From Mayamaea pseudoterrestris (Eukaryota > Bacillariophyta > Bacillariophyceae > Sellaphorales > Sellaphoraceae), in assembly GCA_027923505.1 (NCBI GenBank), contig BROI01000020.1, forward strand, positions 124,001-188,000: a stretch of 64,000 bases of DNA, in the 5' to 3' direction. A program made the translations under genes and the position numbers. Shown piece by piece: positions 35,431 through 45,565 of this stretch (the first letter of the stretch is position 1; every line of letters starts with the position of its first letter). The notes beneath the pieces were generated by a model. The model saw nothing but the letters and a program-made list of their open reading frames with translations, ran no database searches and was not told the origin of the DNA.

Positions 35431-35934
35431 TTAAGCCTTTCGAAGTGCACGCCTGCCAAGCGTGAACTTTGGCGCTTTCGTGCCCTTGACTTTGCTTCCT
35501 TTGCTTCCCTTCACTTTGCTGCCTTTCAAAAGGCGGTCGGTGTCGTCACGAAGAGCCCGCTCGAAGAAAACTGGAGCCTTGGAGTTTTTTGGCGCTTTTG
35601 TGCCCTTGATTTTACTTCCCTTGATCTTGCTGCCCTTGATTTTGCTGCCTTTGATCTTGCTGCCCTTAACCTTGCTGGCTTTGACGACCTTGACGCTGCT
35701 GCCTTTTGGAACCTTGATCGCTTTTGGAGCTTTCAAAGTTACGGTCTTGTCGCCTTTGTCGCCCTTGTCTCCCTTCACGCCCTTGCTGCCCTTCAGTTCG
35801 CGAGCCATGTCATTTTCGTTACTCGCCACATAGAAGGATGTATCATACTGCGAAACAGTCGTCTCGGTGTAGCTGTTGGTTCCATCGACAGCAAACGCCA
35901 GCAGGCTGATGATAATGGTCAAGTATCTGTTCAT
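35431..35934 (-). CDS. Silaffin-like secreted Lys-rich protein B
   Basis: 167 aa from the ATG at 35934; the frame extends a little upstream but begins there with TTG. Signal peptide MNRYLTIIISLLAFAVDG. Three Lys-rich stretches: about 48-63 (GVKGDKGDKGDK, collagen-like), 68-119 (with four tandem GSKIK units) and 137-156. R-x-L sites REL (45-47), RAL (126-128), RLL (134-136) and RAL (162-164) bracket the stretches, fitting processing into Lys-rich peptides. It shares composition and plan with protein A, 0.95 kb downstream on the same strand, so the pair is probably an old tandem duplication that has diverged. Confidence 0.82.
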   Translation of the reverse strand: MNRYLTIIISLLAFAVDGTNSYTETTVSQYDTSFYVASNENDMARELKGSKGVKGDKGDKGDKTVTLKAPKAIKVPKGSSVKVVKASKVKGSKIKGSKIKGSKIKGSKIKGTKAPKNSKAPVFFERALRDDTDRLLKGSKVKGSKGSKVKGTKAPKFTLGRRALRKA

Positions 35935-36350
35935 GTTTTTGCTTCGGATTTGGTTTTTCAAAAAAGTGTCAAGGTCGGCGCGAGGGCAACGTTCTGTTCC
36001 TTGATCCTCGTAATGCGATCTTTGTAATCGGAGCGGGCGGTGCGCTGTTGAACAAAGTTGTGAGACGCAGACTTACTTGTCGATGGACTGTTTCTTGGCG
36101 ATGGATGACTTCTCGGGTGATGGTTTTGGCGATTGGCTGGTCAATGAGAGGAAATTCAGCGACGCGTGACGTGTATTTACTCCGGAAGATGTCATTTGTG
36201 ACCTCACACACGATTTGTGACTGATGCTTAAGCTAGCGTAGAACTACCAGAACCGGCTACATAGTACACTACTGTATATTGGTAAGATGCTGGTTCATGT
36301 GCGTATACTATGCAGTACTCGTACAAAACTCTTGAGAAGAATGTTAAAAT

Positions 36351-36680
36351 TTAGCCTAGTAACTGCTTTATACGCACTATGGCAACATCTTTTGTGCAAA
36401 AGGCACGCATCGTGGTTCCGTCATGGTCCATGCCATCGGGAATAATGAACCGACCATCATTTCTTTCAAACGCAATCAGAGAGGACTTCCTATCGCGTAG
36501 ATTGCTGGCAATAACCTTTATGATAATGTGGAGGCGTTCATATGCTCCGGCAATGCGCCAAGTCAAGTAACCTCGGGCGATACTAAACAATTGAACATGT
36601 GCGTAGTCCACAAGTTGCAAGAATTGGCGTTGGTAAACGTGATGCAACGGTTCGCTCAAAGCCGTTTCAATGCCTTGCAT
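36351..36680 (-). CDS. Possible small protein, unrecognised
   Basis: 109-aa ATG-started frame with protein-like composition, without low complexity. I find no family. It lies 73 bp downstream of the membrane protein gene on the same strand and could instead be 3' UTR or a terminal exon. Low confidence. Confidence 0.3.
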   Translation of the reverse strand: MQGIETALSEPLHHVYQRQFLQLVDYAHVQLFSIARGYLTWRIAGAYERLHIIIKVIASNLRDRKSSLIAFERNDGRFIIPDGMDHDGTTMRAFCTKDVAIVRIKQLLG

Positions 36681-36753
36681 GTTCCATTCGCCTCATGTGC
36701 GCAGTGTGTTCGGCGCGAGTTGATTCCAGTTGATACGCAAAAGCTAACAAAAG

Positions 36754-37476
36754 TCAATTGCCGTCGGGCACGGCAAAGTCCAATCTTGCTGGAGACACTC
36801 CAGAGACGCCACTTTTGGTTGAATCTGTTTCTTGAAAATCGGCCGGCCAAACCGAGTCAGAGTCGTTCGCCGTAGCACCATCGTTTCCTCGCTTCTCACT
36901 CACATCCGGCGACGACGCATCCGTCGCTTGCGTGAGCGACGCTGGAATATGGTTCGGCGACTCTGGCAGTCGATGACGTTTTCGTTTTCGTCGTCGTTGC
37001 TCCGCATGAACATTTAATCGTCTTCGCCGCCGACGGGCCAGCAGTATCAACAGCAAGTAGATTGCCACCATGCTCAACAGTAACACGGTGCCAACGCTTC
37101 GAATCACTGCGCTGGAAGGTATTGGCTGGTAAATGGCCAGCATGTCGTCGGATATTGTGGTGTTGGTAGTGTTTTTGCTAGTATTATTGCTGCCATTGGT
37201 TGGAGCTGTTGTTGCATTTTCGTTTGGCTTTATTGTCGAAATCGAATGCGGCGCTCGTGTTGCATCAATGGGAGACGGCGCCGGCGTCGGAAGCGGCGGC
37301 CAACTCCAAGTAGGTTGCTCCGTTTGGAAAAAGCCCGAAACGTTTGGCTGCACAAAGTAGTATGAATCTGGATCATACAGAGGCTCCTTGGAGGACAGCA
37401 TCGTCGTCGGCGGCGTGCTTGATGCTTGTGCTTGCTGCTGTTCTGGCTCAATCGGAGCTCTCGTCGTATCATCCAT
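36754..37476 (-). CDS. Single-pass membrane protein with glycosylation-rich N-terminal domain
   Basis: 240 aa, no known domain. The N-terminal 120 residues are Pro/Thr/Asn-rich with a cluster of N-x-S/T sites (NAT, NGS, NNTS, NTT, NTT), typical of an extracytoplasmic stalk. One membrane helix lies at about 128-147 (SVGTVLLLSMVAIYLLLILL), followed by a stop-transfer run of Arg and a Lys/Arg-rich then acidic cytosolic tail. There is no cleavable signal peptide, so the N terminus would be translocated by the single helix (type III). Same strand and neighbourhood as the Lys-rich proteins. Function unknown. Confidence 0.7.
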   Translation of the reverse strand: MDDTTRAPIEPEQQQAQASSTPPTTMLSSKEPLYDPDSYYFVQPNVSGFFQTEQPTWSWPPLPTPAPSPIDATRAPHSISTIKPNENATTAPTNGSNNTSKNTTNTTISDDMLAIYQPIPSSAVIRSVGTVLLLSMVAIYLLLILLARRRRRRLNVHAEQRRRKRKRHRLPESPNHIPASLTQATDASSPDVSEKRGNDGATANDSDSVWPADFQETDSTKSGVSGVSPARLDFAVPDGN

Positions 37477-37829
37477 AGTAATGAGTTGCTTCTATTAGTC
37501 TGCTGCTAATAATCAAGAAGCACAATGAGTTGACTAAGAGCCTCTTAACGTCTAGACGAAACTACAGTCGTCGTGGCGACTCTTGTAAACGAACGAACAC
37601 CATGGTCTCATTCGTTTTGAGGCTTCCCACAAGCGTTCATAAGCGCGCGCACGCGCGCCATGACTGGCAAGTGATTCACGAGTGTGACGAAAGCAATCAC
37701 GAGGAACAACGACGAGCACGCGGAGATGGCAGATGGACATCGGCGCGGAACAATCGCTCGCTTGGTCACAAACGTGCAAGCCAGCGTCGTTGGCAGTCGC
37801 AATCGCAATAATCTCACACAATCAGCAAC

Positions 37830-38021
37830 ATGCATCCGCAGCAACAAAACGAAAATAGCAGCCACAACTTGACCGCCCGCGTCATGGCGCAATGGACTGA
37901 CGTCAAGACGTTGCTTTCCAATGGGTTCGACCAGATGCTTGCCCAGCGCGAGCAGCAACAGCAAGATTTATATCTATATTTGGAGACCAAGAAAAGCAAT
38001 CATGACAAGAGCGAAAAGTAG
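37830..38021 (+). CDS. Possible 63-aa microprotein
   Basis: ATG-started frame, polar, Gln-rich, with a likely amphipathic helix (DVKTLLSNGFDQMLAQREQQQQ). No family. It could be real or chance; nothing around it decides. Confidence 0.28.
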   Translation: MHPQQQNENSSHNLTARVMAQWTDVKTLLSNGFDQMLAQREQQQQDLYLYLETKKSNHDKSEK

Positions 38022-39192
38022 TGCCATGTTGTTGTATCAATTTTTGAGTTTGATCGACCCGTCGACGCATGTCAACGTTGTTGGTGTCGGCCATTTAACA
38101 TACAAACACGAGTGAACGCTACCGAACAACCAGTCAATCGGCCATACAAGTAATCAGCAATAATTTCATTTATAACATTATTTTTGAGATGCGAAAACAA
38201 GAGTGATTTATAAATGACTACTCGTGATGCTCGACTTGTCTGCTCAGCTCTTGGTTTCTTGGGCAATGACCCCCTGACCAATGTACGAAAAACGATCACA
38301 TTTGGACTGTACAGTAACAAATGCTGCTGTGTACTTTATTTGTAAAAGCGCATCATCAAGGAACCATGGTAGGGAAAGGACCGTTTGGCCGCGTCACGGA
38401 CAGCACATGCCGGCCCATGCAGTCCTACCTCATTTTGGTACTCTTGATTAAGACATTGCCAGCCCTTGATTACGTCGTCAATGAGTGCAATCATACTCAA
38501 CGATCGAACATGTGGCTCGATTGATGCAATGCCTAGAGACCTTGCATTCCGATCGTTGCTGCTATCCAATAGACTGTCGTTGAATGAGAGACATGCTACC
38601 ACATGCAGCATGTTTCATGAAAGCAAAGTAGCATCTGCGACTCGTAGCTAACTGTTAATGCTAACGTAGTAGTGCTACATCCCGAACATAGATTGCTCTC
38701 CACCTTGCATTGTGGAAGCTGACGGAAGTCTTCTCGGCTACCCATTTCTTTCGGTAACGCTCCGACGCGACGTCAGTTGCGGTGTCACTTGCCTGGCCGG
38801 CGCGCTGAACGACTCCCTCCAACGACGAACCCGCGCCCGTGCCTCCATGTCCGTCGTTCAGGTTCGTGGGAAGTAACGCGGCGCATTGAATGACCACATG
38901 GCAAGTCGACCTTCCTCGGGTCGAAATAAAACGATACTCAGCGGCGGAGCGCATCAAAAGTTTGCGTGCTCTTTTTCTCATTGCATTCGCTGTGCGCTCG
39001 TTGAATCCACTCGCGATCACAGCAGCAGCAGCAAAGTCTTTTTGCACTACTAGCCGTTGCAGTCGAGTGAGTCTTTCTCTGGCCGAATTCGCTGACTGCA
39101 GTATTCCGAATGAGCATTGCTTGGTTCCTCACAATGATCTCTCCACCTGCTTCGCACCAACAGAGGTCAGCATTGAATCGTCGAAAACGACA
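38022..39192. other. Intergenic or leader region
   Basis: No confident gene. The frame of the next protein stays open back to an ATG at 38890, which would add 101 residues including a hydrophobic stretch. The added part has little resemblance to the rest, so it is treated as leader. Confidence 0.45.
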
Positions 39193-41433
39193 ATGGACGA
39201 TCGTTCCATTCCTGGTCCGGATGACTGGCACTATCAAGGACCTCCTCCTCCGCACGGATATTACAATCGCTTCACCATTTACCCTCCGCAGCAGGAGGAT
39301 TTTCCGCCAGCATCTCCATTTCGAGACGACCTCTATCCACCACTCCGCCATTTCGGCCCTCCACCGGAAGCCTACTGGTCGCCGCATCCGCACCACCACC
39401 ATGCACCCTTCGCCTCTCCACCCTACTCTCCCTACGAGCAGCCACTCGCACCGCAGCAGCATCGCGCACCTCCCTTTTGGTCGCCGCCCTCCATTCTCCA
39501 CGCGCCGTCCAACGACGAAGGCATGTTTGCGCCACCACCCGTCCTGCGACTGCATGGTGGACGTCAAAGCTTTTCACCAAATTCGAATAACAGTGGCTCG
39601 CCTCCAGGGAGCTGGCCGAGTCCGCCAAAGGATAATAATGGCGAGAGTCACAAGGAAACGCACGAGGAGCATGAACATGGAACGGAACAGAATGACGAAG
39701 CGACTGACCATGATGAATTCGTGGAGCAAAAGGATTCTTCCTCGAGTCCGTCCTTTCAAAGAGCCGTCGATGAGCAAGAAAAGAGCAGTCCATCGTCACA
39801 AGCAACGCAGCATACATCCAATATCAACTCGGAAGGCAAAGACGGAGGCCCATTGTCACTCTTGGCCAAGACTGCGTCAACCATTGGCCCTCCCAAAAAG
39901 CGACTACAACAAAAGACTCGCTTCGATTCCGGAACACCATTGAGCGTGAGTCCCATTCCTACCAGTGCTCCCCGCATTCCAGCAGAAGAATCATCCGAGG
40001 ATGATCCACCTCCCAAACCAATCACACCCATGACTGGAGCATACTATCCGAACGGTCGCATGGCGCCACCTCCACCGCAATACTCGCATCGGGCCTACCA
40101 CCAGCACAACTCGGTGTACCGATACGAGCCCTGGCAGCAAATGGATGGACCATCGGCGGTATGCTCGTTCGATAGTCACGATAGCGCGAATCGAAAGCAT
40201 GTAGTGCCGCCGCCGCCGTCATACTACTACGGTGGCGACCCATATGGACACAATCCGCCGCCGCCGCCGCCGCCGCACGAAGGCTATCGGGGAGGACCAT
40301 GGTATCCACCACCGCCACCGCAACAACATCCGCCTCTTTCAGCTACATCGCAGCAACAGCCACCACCAGCGCCATACTACCAGACGCCTCCGTCGGACAA
40401 GGTGGAAAGCGTCAAGCGCCGCAACGGACCATACACGCAGGTCCAGCAAAAGGGTGGTGGCGCAAACAAGCATTTGCTCAAGAAAAAGTTTTCCTGGAAG
40501 CAGTATCCTGATGTACGTACATAATCATGTGTGCGATGGTGTAGCGGTAGTGTTTGCAAGCGCTTTATATGCTATTGTGGTTAAACTCGTTCTTGCAACC
40601 CTTGTCTCATTATGCAACGTATTTCTCGCCATTGCCACAGCTCGAGGACTTTTTGGTACACCATCGTGAGGAATACCTTGCCCACTCTTGCCGAAACTAC
40701 TCGCTGGAGCAAAAGCAATATAATAACTGGCTGACGCAGCAGTTGATCCAAAAGGCGGAAGCAAGCAATCTATATTTTGATCCACAGGATTTCAACTTTG
40801 TGGCCATTCGTGATCGCATACGGTACGTTGCAAAGTTGACTCGGCAGTGGACACCGCTGCTCGCATCGACGCACACACTGACATTGCCATCCGTTTATTA
40901 AATATTTTAGATGCTACTATAAAAGTTATGTCCAAACGGCTCGCAAACGAGGTCTACCACTGCCTAGCGAATTGGAGACGAGTAGGAACGTATTGAATGC
41001 CAAGAAGCCGCGGTTGGAGGATATTGAAAAGCTTCCCAAGGACGGGTCATCGTCATCGTCGTCGCCCACCAGCGAATCGGCCGAGAAGCGTAGCTCCGTG
41101 AACGAAAATCAGCAGCAGCTACCTAGAATCCCGACGGATAGCAAACAGGCGGCAGCTCCTTCCGTGGAGATGACAAAAGTAACGAAAGAAACGACCAAGC
41201 CGGTTGTGGAAAAATCTGCAGCTAAGGTTGTTGATTCCAAGACGGAGGATGTTGCCAATGCAGCTGATTCTTTGCCGAACAAAAATGCAATTGGTCAAGA
41301 CGCTTCAGCAAATGATTCCAAAGCAAGCGAGTGCCAGTCTATTGAAACTGACCTTAGCAACACGGCGGCGGACACGAAACGCACAACGAGACGGATGACG
41401 ACGAGAGGCCTTGCACGTGGCGGCAGCAACTGA
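39193..41433 (+). CDS. Pro/Gln-rich protein with a conserved exon-spanning domain
   Basis: Three exons: 39193-40512, 40641-40822, 40911-41433, with introns of 128 and 88 nt (both GTACGT...AG). Splicing is strongly supported because it assembles one continuous domain, from FSWKQYPD through LEDFLVHHREEYL, NYSLEQKQYNNWLT, FVAIRDRIR and CYYKSYVQTARKRG. I recall similar sequences recurring in diatom proteins but have no family name; the pattern suggests a helical DNA- or protein-binding module. The N-terminal 420 residues are Pro/His/Tyr-rich low complexity with three poly-Pro runs; the C-terminal 170 are charged and disordered. About 674 aa, probably nuclear. An alternative start at 38890 adds 101 residues. 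Confidence 0.8.
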
Positions 41434-41476
41434 TTGCTTGGTATTAAATCATGTAGATCGCTTATAGAAACACAAG

Positions 41477-42259
41477 CTATGGTTGAAGCTTTGCTTGAGA
41501 TACAGCATTTCGTAGTCGTGACCAAGCATCGCCTCGATCCGGCCATTGAGTCAAGATCATGTCTGGATCCACCATGAGCGACATCCACGCATCGCCATCC
41601 TCGGCATCCTCCAACATGTTCTCCAACTCCTGCTCCGTAAACTCCACATAATTAAAAAACACTTTGCAACTTTGTGGATCAATCTTGCCATCAGCGCACG
41701 CATCAAGCACTGCATCCCAACCACCTTGATACACGCCAGTCGCGTCGGTTCCTTCACCAATCGACGACTGCCCCAATTTCGCGTGACTATGCAACAGAAT
41801 CATATCCTCTTTTCCCTTGTCGCCTCCACGAAACAACAAGTTCTGTCCCAATGGATTGTTGACTAGTTTGGGATCCTCCGACATCATTTCCGTCAGTGTA
41901 AAGGGTGTGCAGTGATCCAAAATGACGCCACGAATCAAGTAGTCGCCCGAATCATCCTTGTTGCTGGTACCCATGCCGTAAATAAAGATTGCAGATTTCC
42001 GATAGTAGTGATTGAACTCGTAACTAGGTGCCACTAATACACAGCCAATCTTGACAGTAGCTTGTGTGCCTTGGCCTAGGAATTGAAAGGGAATCGCTGG
42101 GCGATCTTCATGGTCATCCCGCAATGAGGCGGAGAGGGCGACGCGAGAAACGGATCGGCCGATTTTCAGTGATCTAAAGCTAAAGCATGACAACCAGAGA
42201 TAGCTTTGCAGTGTATAAACAAGTAGGAGCGAGCGCTGGGACCAAAATATACTTGCCAT
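41477..42259 (-). CDS. UPF0301/AlgH (YqgE) family protein, probably organelle-targeted
   Basis: 260 aa. The domain from about residue 70 matches the bacterial YqgE/AlgH family also found in plastid-bearing eukaryotes: GCVLVAP, RGVILD, NPLGQNLLFRGGD, LHSHAKLG, GVYQGGWD, SCKVFFNYVEFTEQELE. The first 60 residues carry a hydrophobic signal region (LLLVYTLQSYLWLSCFSF) then a basic Ser/Arg stretch, fitting a bipartite plastid presequence. The molecular function of the family is not established. It is divergent from a microprotein gene, with 220 bp between starts, and its 3' end lies only 43 bp from the end of the preceding plus-strand gene. Confidence 0.85.
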   Translation of the reverse strand: MASIFWSQRSLLLVYTLQSYLWLSCFSFRSLKIGRSVSRVALSASLRDDHEDRPAIPFQFLGQGTQATVKIGCVLVAPSYEFNHYYRKSAIFIYGMGTSNKDDSGDYLIRGVILDHCTPFTLTEMMSEDPKLVNNPLGQNLLFRGGDKGKEDMILLHSHAKLGQSSIGEGTDATGVYQGGWDAVLDACADGKIDPQSCKVFFNYVEFTEQELENMLEDAEDGDAWMSLMVDPDMILTQWPDRGDAWSRLRNAVSQAKLQP

Positions 42260-42479
42260 GGTGGTGAAAGAATCTTACGAACCAAAAAGTGAGTGGCGGT
42301 CGATCATTCGAATGTCGTAGACACTTTTCAGTGCCGCATGCACGGAGTCGTTTTTGGCGAGAGCGCCGGGCCAGCCACTTCGCTCGGCACCGCAAACCGC
42401 CTCCGCGTCGTGCTGCAATAGACTCGTCCATCTTCAGCCGACAAGCCTTTTAATCCTCTCTCATCATCTTGACACAACC

Positions 42480-42830
42480 ATGAACTTGCGCCAAAAGCTT
42501 CAATTTATCATTCTGCTGGTGTTGATCCTGCTGACCTTTGCGAGTTATCACCCTGGCACGGGCAGCACGGCCTGGCTGCAGTACTTGACGGTGGCGGCAA
42601 TAGCGTCCTTTGTCATCTTTTTCGACTTGGCCTTTACGAATGATAGCATGTTCATCTTTGATCCTGATGCAGAGAACTGGAGACGCAAGACTGTAAGTTG
42701 ATGCAAGTCGAGACGTTTGTATAATTTGCATGGGCAGGCTTGGGTCGACCGTTTGCGCAGTACGATGAATAACGAAATTCACGCAGTCCACCCTTTTCCA
42801 TCTTCTTTGTAGGAAGCAGCAACTGCTTAA
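42480..42830 (+). CDS. Two-helix membrane microprotein
   Basis: 76 aa in two exons, 42480-42692 and 42813-42830, with a 120-nt intron (GTAAGT...TTTGTAG). Two hydrophobic helices: FIILLVLILLTFASY and YLTVAAIASFVIFFDLAF, then a short acidic/basic tail. The last exon codes only EAATA and a stop; another acceptor about 36 nt downstream would give a different short tail, so the C terminus is uncertain. Without splicing the protein ends two codons after the donor site. No family recognised. It shares a 220-bp divergent promoter region with the AlgH-like gene. Confidence 0.65.
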
Positions 42831-43096
42831 ATTATCATTTTGCAATAGGAAGAGATTGGTTGCAGCCAGCATGTCTCGCCGGTTTTCCGCAGGGAATAAC
42901 GTCAGTTATAGGACACTCCTTGAGTCGTGAGTTTGGTCTATTTAAAACGAATAGCTTTTTGCTTTACAAATACACCATTCTGCATTATAAATAACAACAA
43001 GAAATTGGGAATACATTATCATATAGATATGGTTTTCGCTGCAGCTTTATGAGTTGAAAGCAAAGGAGAACCACAATGCACAATCCATTATTACGT

Positions 43097-43786
43097 TCAT
43101 TCCAATTTGGAATCCGTCGGCAGCTTGATTGCGTTCCGCCGTCGCATCAGCAGGGGCGTTCCAAACAAGTGCACGGCTGGCTGCTTGCCGGGCGAATCTT
43201 CCGTCATGGCGCTGTCGTCGTCCTCGGTGTAGTAGCTACTATTACTGCTGCCGGCTGCCGCCACTTGATCGCCGCTCGTTAAAATCATGCGCTGTCGCAG
43301 CTCCTCCTGTTCGCGGAGGCGACGCTCTCGATGTAACTGCCCCAAGGTTAGATTGTTCATTTTGTAGTCCGTCTGCGGAGGTGGTTGCTGCGCCGGCTGC
43401 TTGGGTGGTGGAGTCGAGTAGAGTTGATTGCTAATGCTGTTGCTGCTCAAGTATTCATTGTATGGTAAATGCTGCGGCCATGCTTGCTGCTGCGCATGAC
43501 CGCTATAAATGCTATTGGAAGAGACTTGGTAATTCTGCTCGTTCACCCGTAATCGCTTGAACGCCTGCTGCCAAACGAAGGAATGGTTGGAGTCGTCGTC
43601 CAGCTGGTTGTTGCCGTCGTTGTTTTCTTGGTGCGCAGCTCTTCGCTTGTGAACTATCGATGGTGGCGTAAATTGCATGTCATTGTCGGCGTAGTCATTC
43701 ATGTCTATCGTTACTGTATCATCCGTACAATCGAACATATATATATAACTGCTGTCAAGTTTCGATGAAGACGTGCACGTTATCAT
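43097..43786 (-). CDS. Gln/Asn-rich hypothetical protein
   Basis: 229 aa, unrecognised. Acidic N terminus (DDTVTIDMNDYADNDMQF), a short segment HSFVWQQAFKRLRVNEQN that looks conserved in character, a Gln/Pro-rich middle, a charged helix LTLGQLHRERRLREQEELRQRM, and a tail with TPLLMRRRNAIK. The composition suggests a nuclear or cytosolic disordered regulator. An internal Met at 17 could also start it. Confidence 0.55.
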   Translation of the reverse strand: MITCTSSSKLDSSYIYMFDCTDDTVTIDMNDYADNDMQFTPPSIVHKRRAAHQENNDGNNQLDDDSNHSFVWQQAFKRLRVNEQNYQVSSNSIYSGHAQQQAWPQHLPYNEYLSSNSISNQLYSTPPPKQPAQQPPPQTDYKMNNLTLGQLHRERRLREQEELRQRMILTSGDQVAAAGSSNSSYYTEDDDSAMTEDSPGKQPAVHLFGTPLLMRRRNAIKLPTDSKLE

Positions 43787-43942
43787 CGCGCATCATCACA
43801 AGGCGGAACCAAGAGGAAGCGAACCGGCTGACCGTCACGCGGTACTGAAAAGACGCCAACTTCCTTTTCCGTCGCCGAAGTGAGTCTCCCAATCGAACCT
43901 ATTGAAACGATTGGGAATTCAACAACATCACTTTTATCGAGT

Positions 43943-45349
43943 TTAAAGAACGGGAACATCATCCTCGCTACTTCGTCTATTCCCATTCACCGACAACCCT
44001 GAGAGCGACCGCAGCAAGGCCGTCAAACCTCTCAACTCGTCGGATTCGTCCACATGTGCTTCTTCCCGTGCCTTCTTTCCGTATGCACTAGCAGCAGCGC
44101 CAGTGTGTCCAACTTTTTCCAATGCAGCCACCAAATCGTTTCGACTGATAGGTCGAAGTGGATTCTCGTCGTGACCAGCTATCCGATACTTGGATGCGCT
44201 CGTGCTATTGTCAAGCTCCATGACTCGTTGCTTGGCAAACTCACTGGTTCGTTCCTGAATGGCAACCATGGCTGCCGCTTTGCAAACCTCCTTCAAGTCG
44301 CTTCCACTGTATCCGTTTGTCACTCGGGCCAAGTGTGGCAAGAACTCAACAAGAGAGTCATGAACATTTTCGTCGGCAAACAAGAGTCTCAAAATCGCCA
44401 GTCTCCCTTGCTCGTCTGGCAACGGAACTTGAAAAGCCCGCGGCATGCGTCGCAAAATGGCTGGGTCAATCGCCTGCGGTTTGTTCGTTGCGCCCAGCAC
44501 CATGACGCGGCTATTGCCTGATGTAGAGATTCCGTCCCACAAAGTCAAGAATTCCGCCTTGATGGAATCAAGATACTTGGTTTCGCTATTGTTGGCCATT
44601 AAAAAGGTGTCTAGCTCGTCAATAAAAATCACAGCAGGCGATAGCTTGTGCGAGATGGCGAATGCCGCAGCAATCAACTTGTTTGACTCTCCCACCCACT
44701 TGTTCAAAACCTTGCTCAGCTGCAGCGGCAAAAAGATGGCATGGGCTTCCTTGGCAAGCGCCTTGGCCAGCATGGTCTTGCCAGTACCGGGCTTGCCATA
44801 CAACAAAATTCCTTTGCACGGCTGCACGAGCTTGGATGATTGAAACAAGTGGGGCTGGACCAGCGGCAGAATGGCCAACTCGTAGATCTCTCGCTTCATG
44901 TCGTCAAGGCCGCCAATATCCGCAAAGGATGATTCAATGTCGTCTGGATCAACAATTTCCTCCGCCATTTGTCTTTCATATGACGTCAAATAAGGCACAA
45001 TGACTTTAGTCCCAGGGTTTCGCTTGGAAAGTATGTGGTGGAGCCGCTTGCGAATGACTGAATGTGCAGGCGTGTCGGCCTCGCCTCCCATTATGGAATT
45101 CCCTAAGAACCTTTTCGTGATCCACAACAAAAGATAGCTGCTCGAGACAGCCAGTAGCAGCCTGACCGATAACTCAACGCCAATGGCAATCATATCATCG
45201 GTCGTTAGCGTTTTGCTTTCCTGCAATCCACGCTGAGCGCTTGATCGCCTAGAATATGTTCGACTTGCGACAGGCGGAACCGACTGCGACGAGCCATTTG
45301 CTAAAGTGCCAATCGTTGTTTGAAATCTGTCAAATATTCGGTCGAACAT
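43943..45349 (-). CDS. ATAD1: Msp1/ATAD1-type AAA ATPase
   Basis: 468 aa membrane-anchored AAA translocase that extracts mislocalised tail-anchored proteins from the outer mitochondrial (and peroxisomal) membrane. Membrane helix about 60-78, then the linker YLTSYERQMAEEIVDPDDI typical of this family. Walker A GKPGTGKT at 185-192, Walker B VIFIDELD, sensor GATNKP, and ILRRMPRAFQVPLP with the arginine fingers. Residues 1-55 are polar and more extended than in yeast Msp1. The C-terminal 50 residues (KKAREEAHVDESDEL...) are disordered. All catalytic residues are present. It is in tandem with the neighbouring membrane protein gene upstream (45566-46402), same strand, 216 bp apart. Confidence 0.93.
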   Translation of the reverse strand: MFDRIFDRFQTTIGTLANGSSQSVPPVASRTYSRRSSAQRGLQESKTLTTDDMIAIGVELSVRLLLAVSSSYLLLWITKRFLGNSIMGGEADTPAHSVIRKRLHHILSKRNPGTKVIVPYLTSYERQMAEEIVDPDDIESSFADIGGLDDMKREIYELAILPLVQPHLFQSSKLVQPCKGILLYGKPGTGKTMLAKALAKEAHAIFLPLQLSKVLNKWVGESNKLIAAAFAISHKLSPAVIFIDELDTFLMANNSETKYLDSIKAEFLTLWDGISTSGNSRVMVLGATNKPQAIDPAILRRMPRAFQVPLPDEQGRLAILRLLFADENVHDSLVEFLPHLARVTNGYSGSDLKEVCKAAAMVAIQERTSEFAKQRVMELDNSTSASKYRIAGHDENPLRPISRNDLVAALEKVGHTGAAASAYGKKAREEAHVDESDELRGLTALLRSLSGLSVNGNRRSSEDDVPVL

Positions 45350-45565
45350 GCTAGGGAGATGTTAAGTAGCCATTGAATGAGTAGAGGAGAATGGCCTTGT
45401 CACGTTGAAAGGAATTCCATGGTCGAAACCGAAAAAATGTAAACTGTGTACCGCTGTGACGAATGCTATGTGACGAGTGCTTTGCATGCCACAAGTTGCG
45501 AGCCAATTACTGTGACAATAATATCATTCTCTTAAACCACTATCTTACACATGCACAAGATATTC

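Noticed and set aside
35462-35833. 123-aa plus-strand frame rich in LLPL
   Set aside because: Antisense reading of silaffin-like protein B.
37608-37964. 118-aa minus-strand Leu-rich frame
   Set aside because: No signal or domain supports it, and it overlaps another doubtful small frame; neither can be confirmed.
39110-39943. 277-aa plus-strand frame overlapping the Pro-rich gene
   Set aside because: An alternate-frame shadow of low-complexity Pro/His-rich coding sequence; the accepted frame continues into a conserved domain after splicing.
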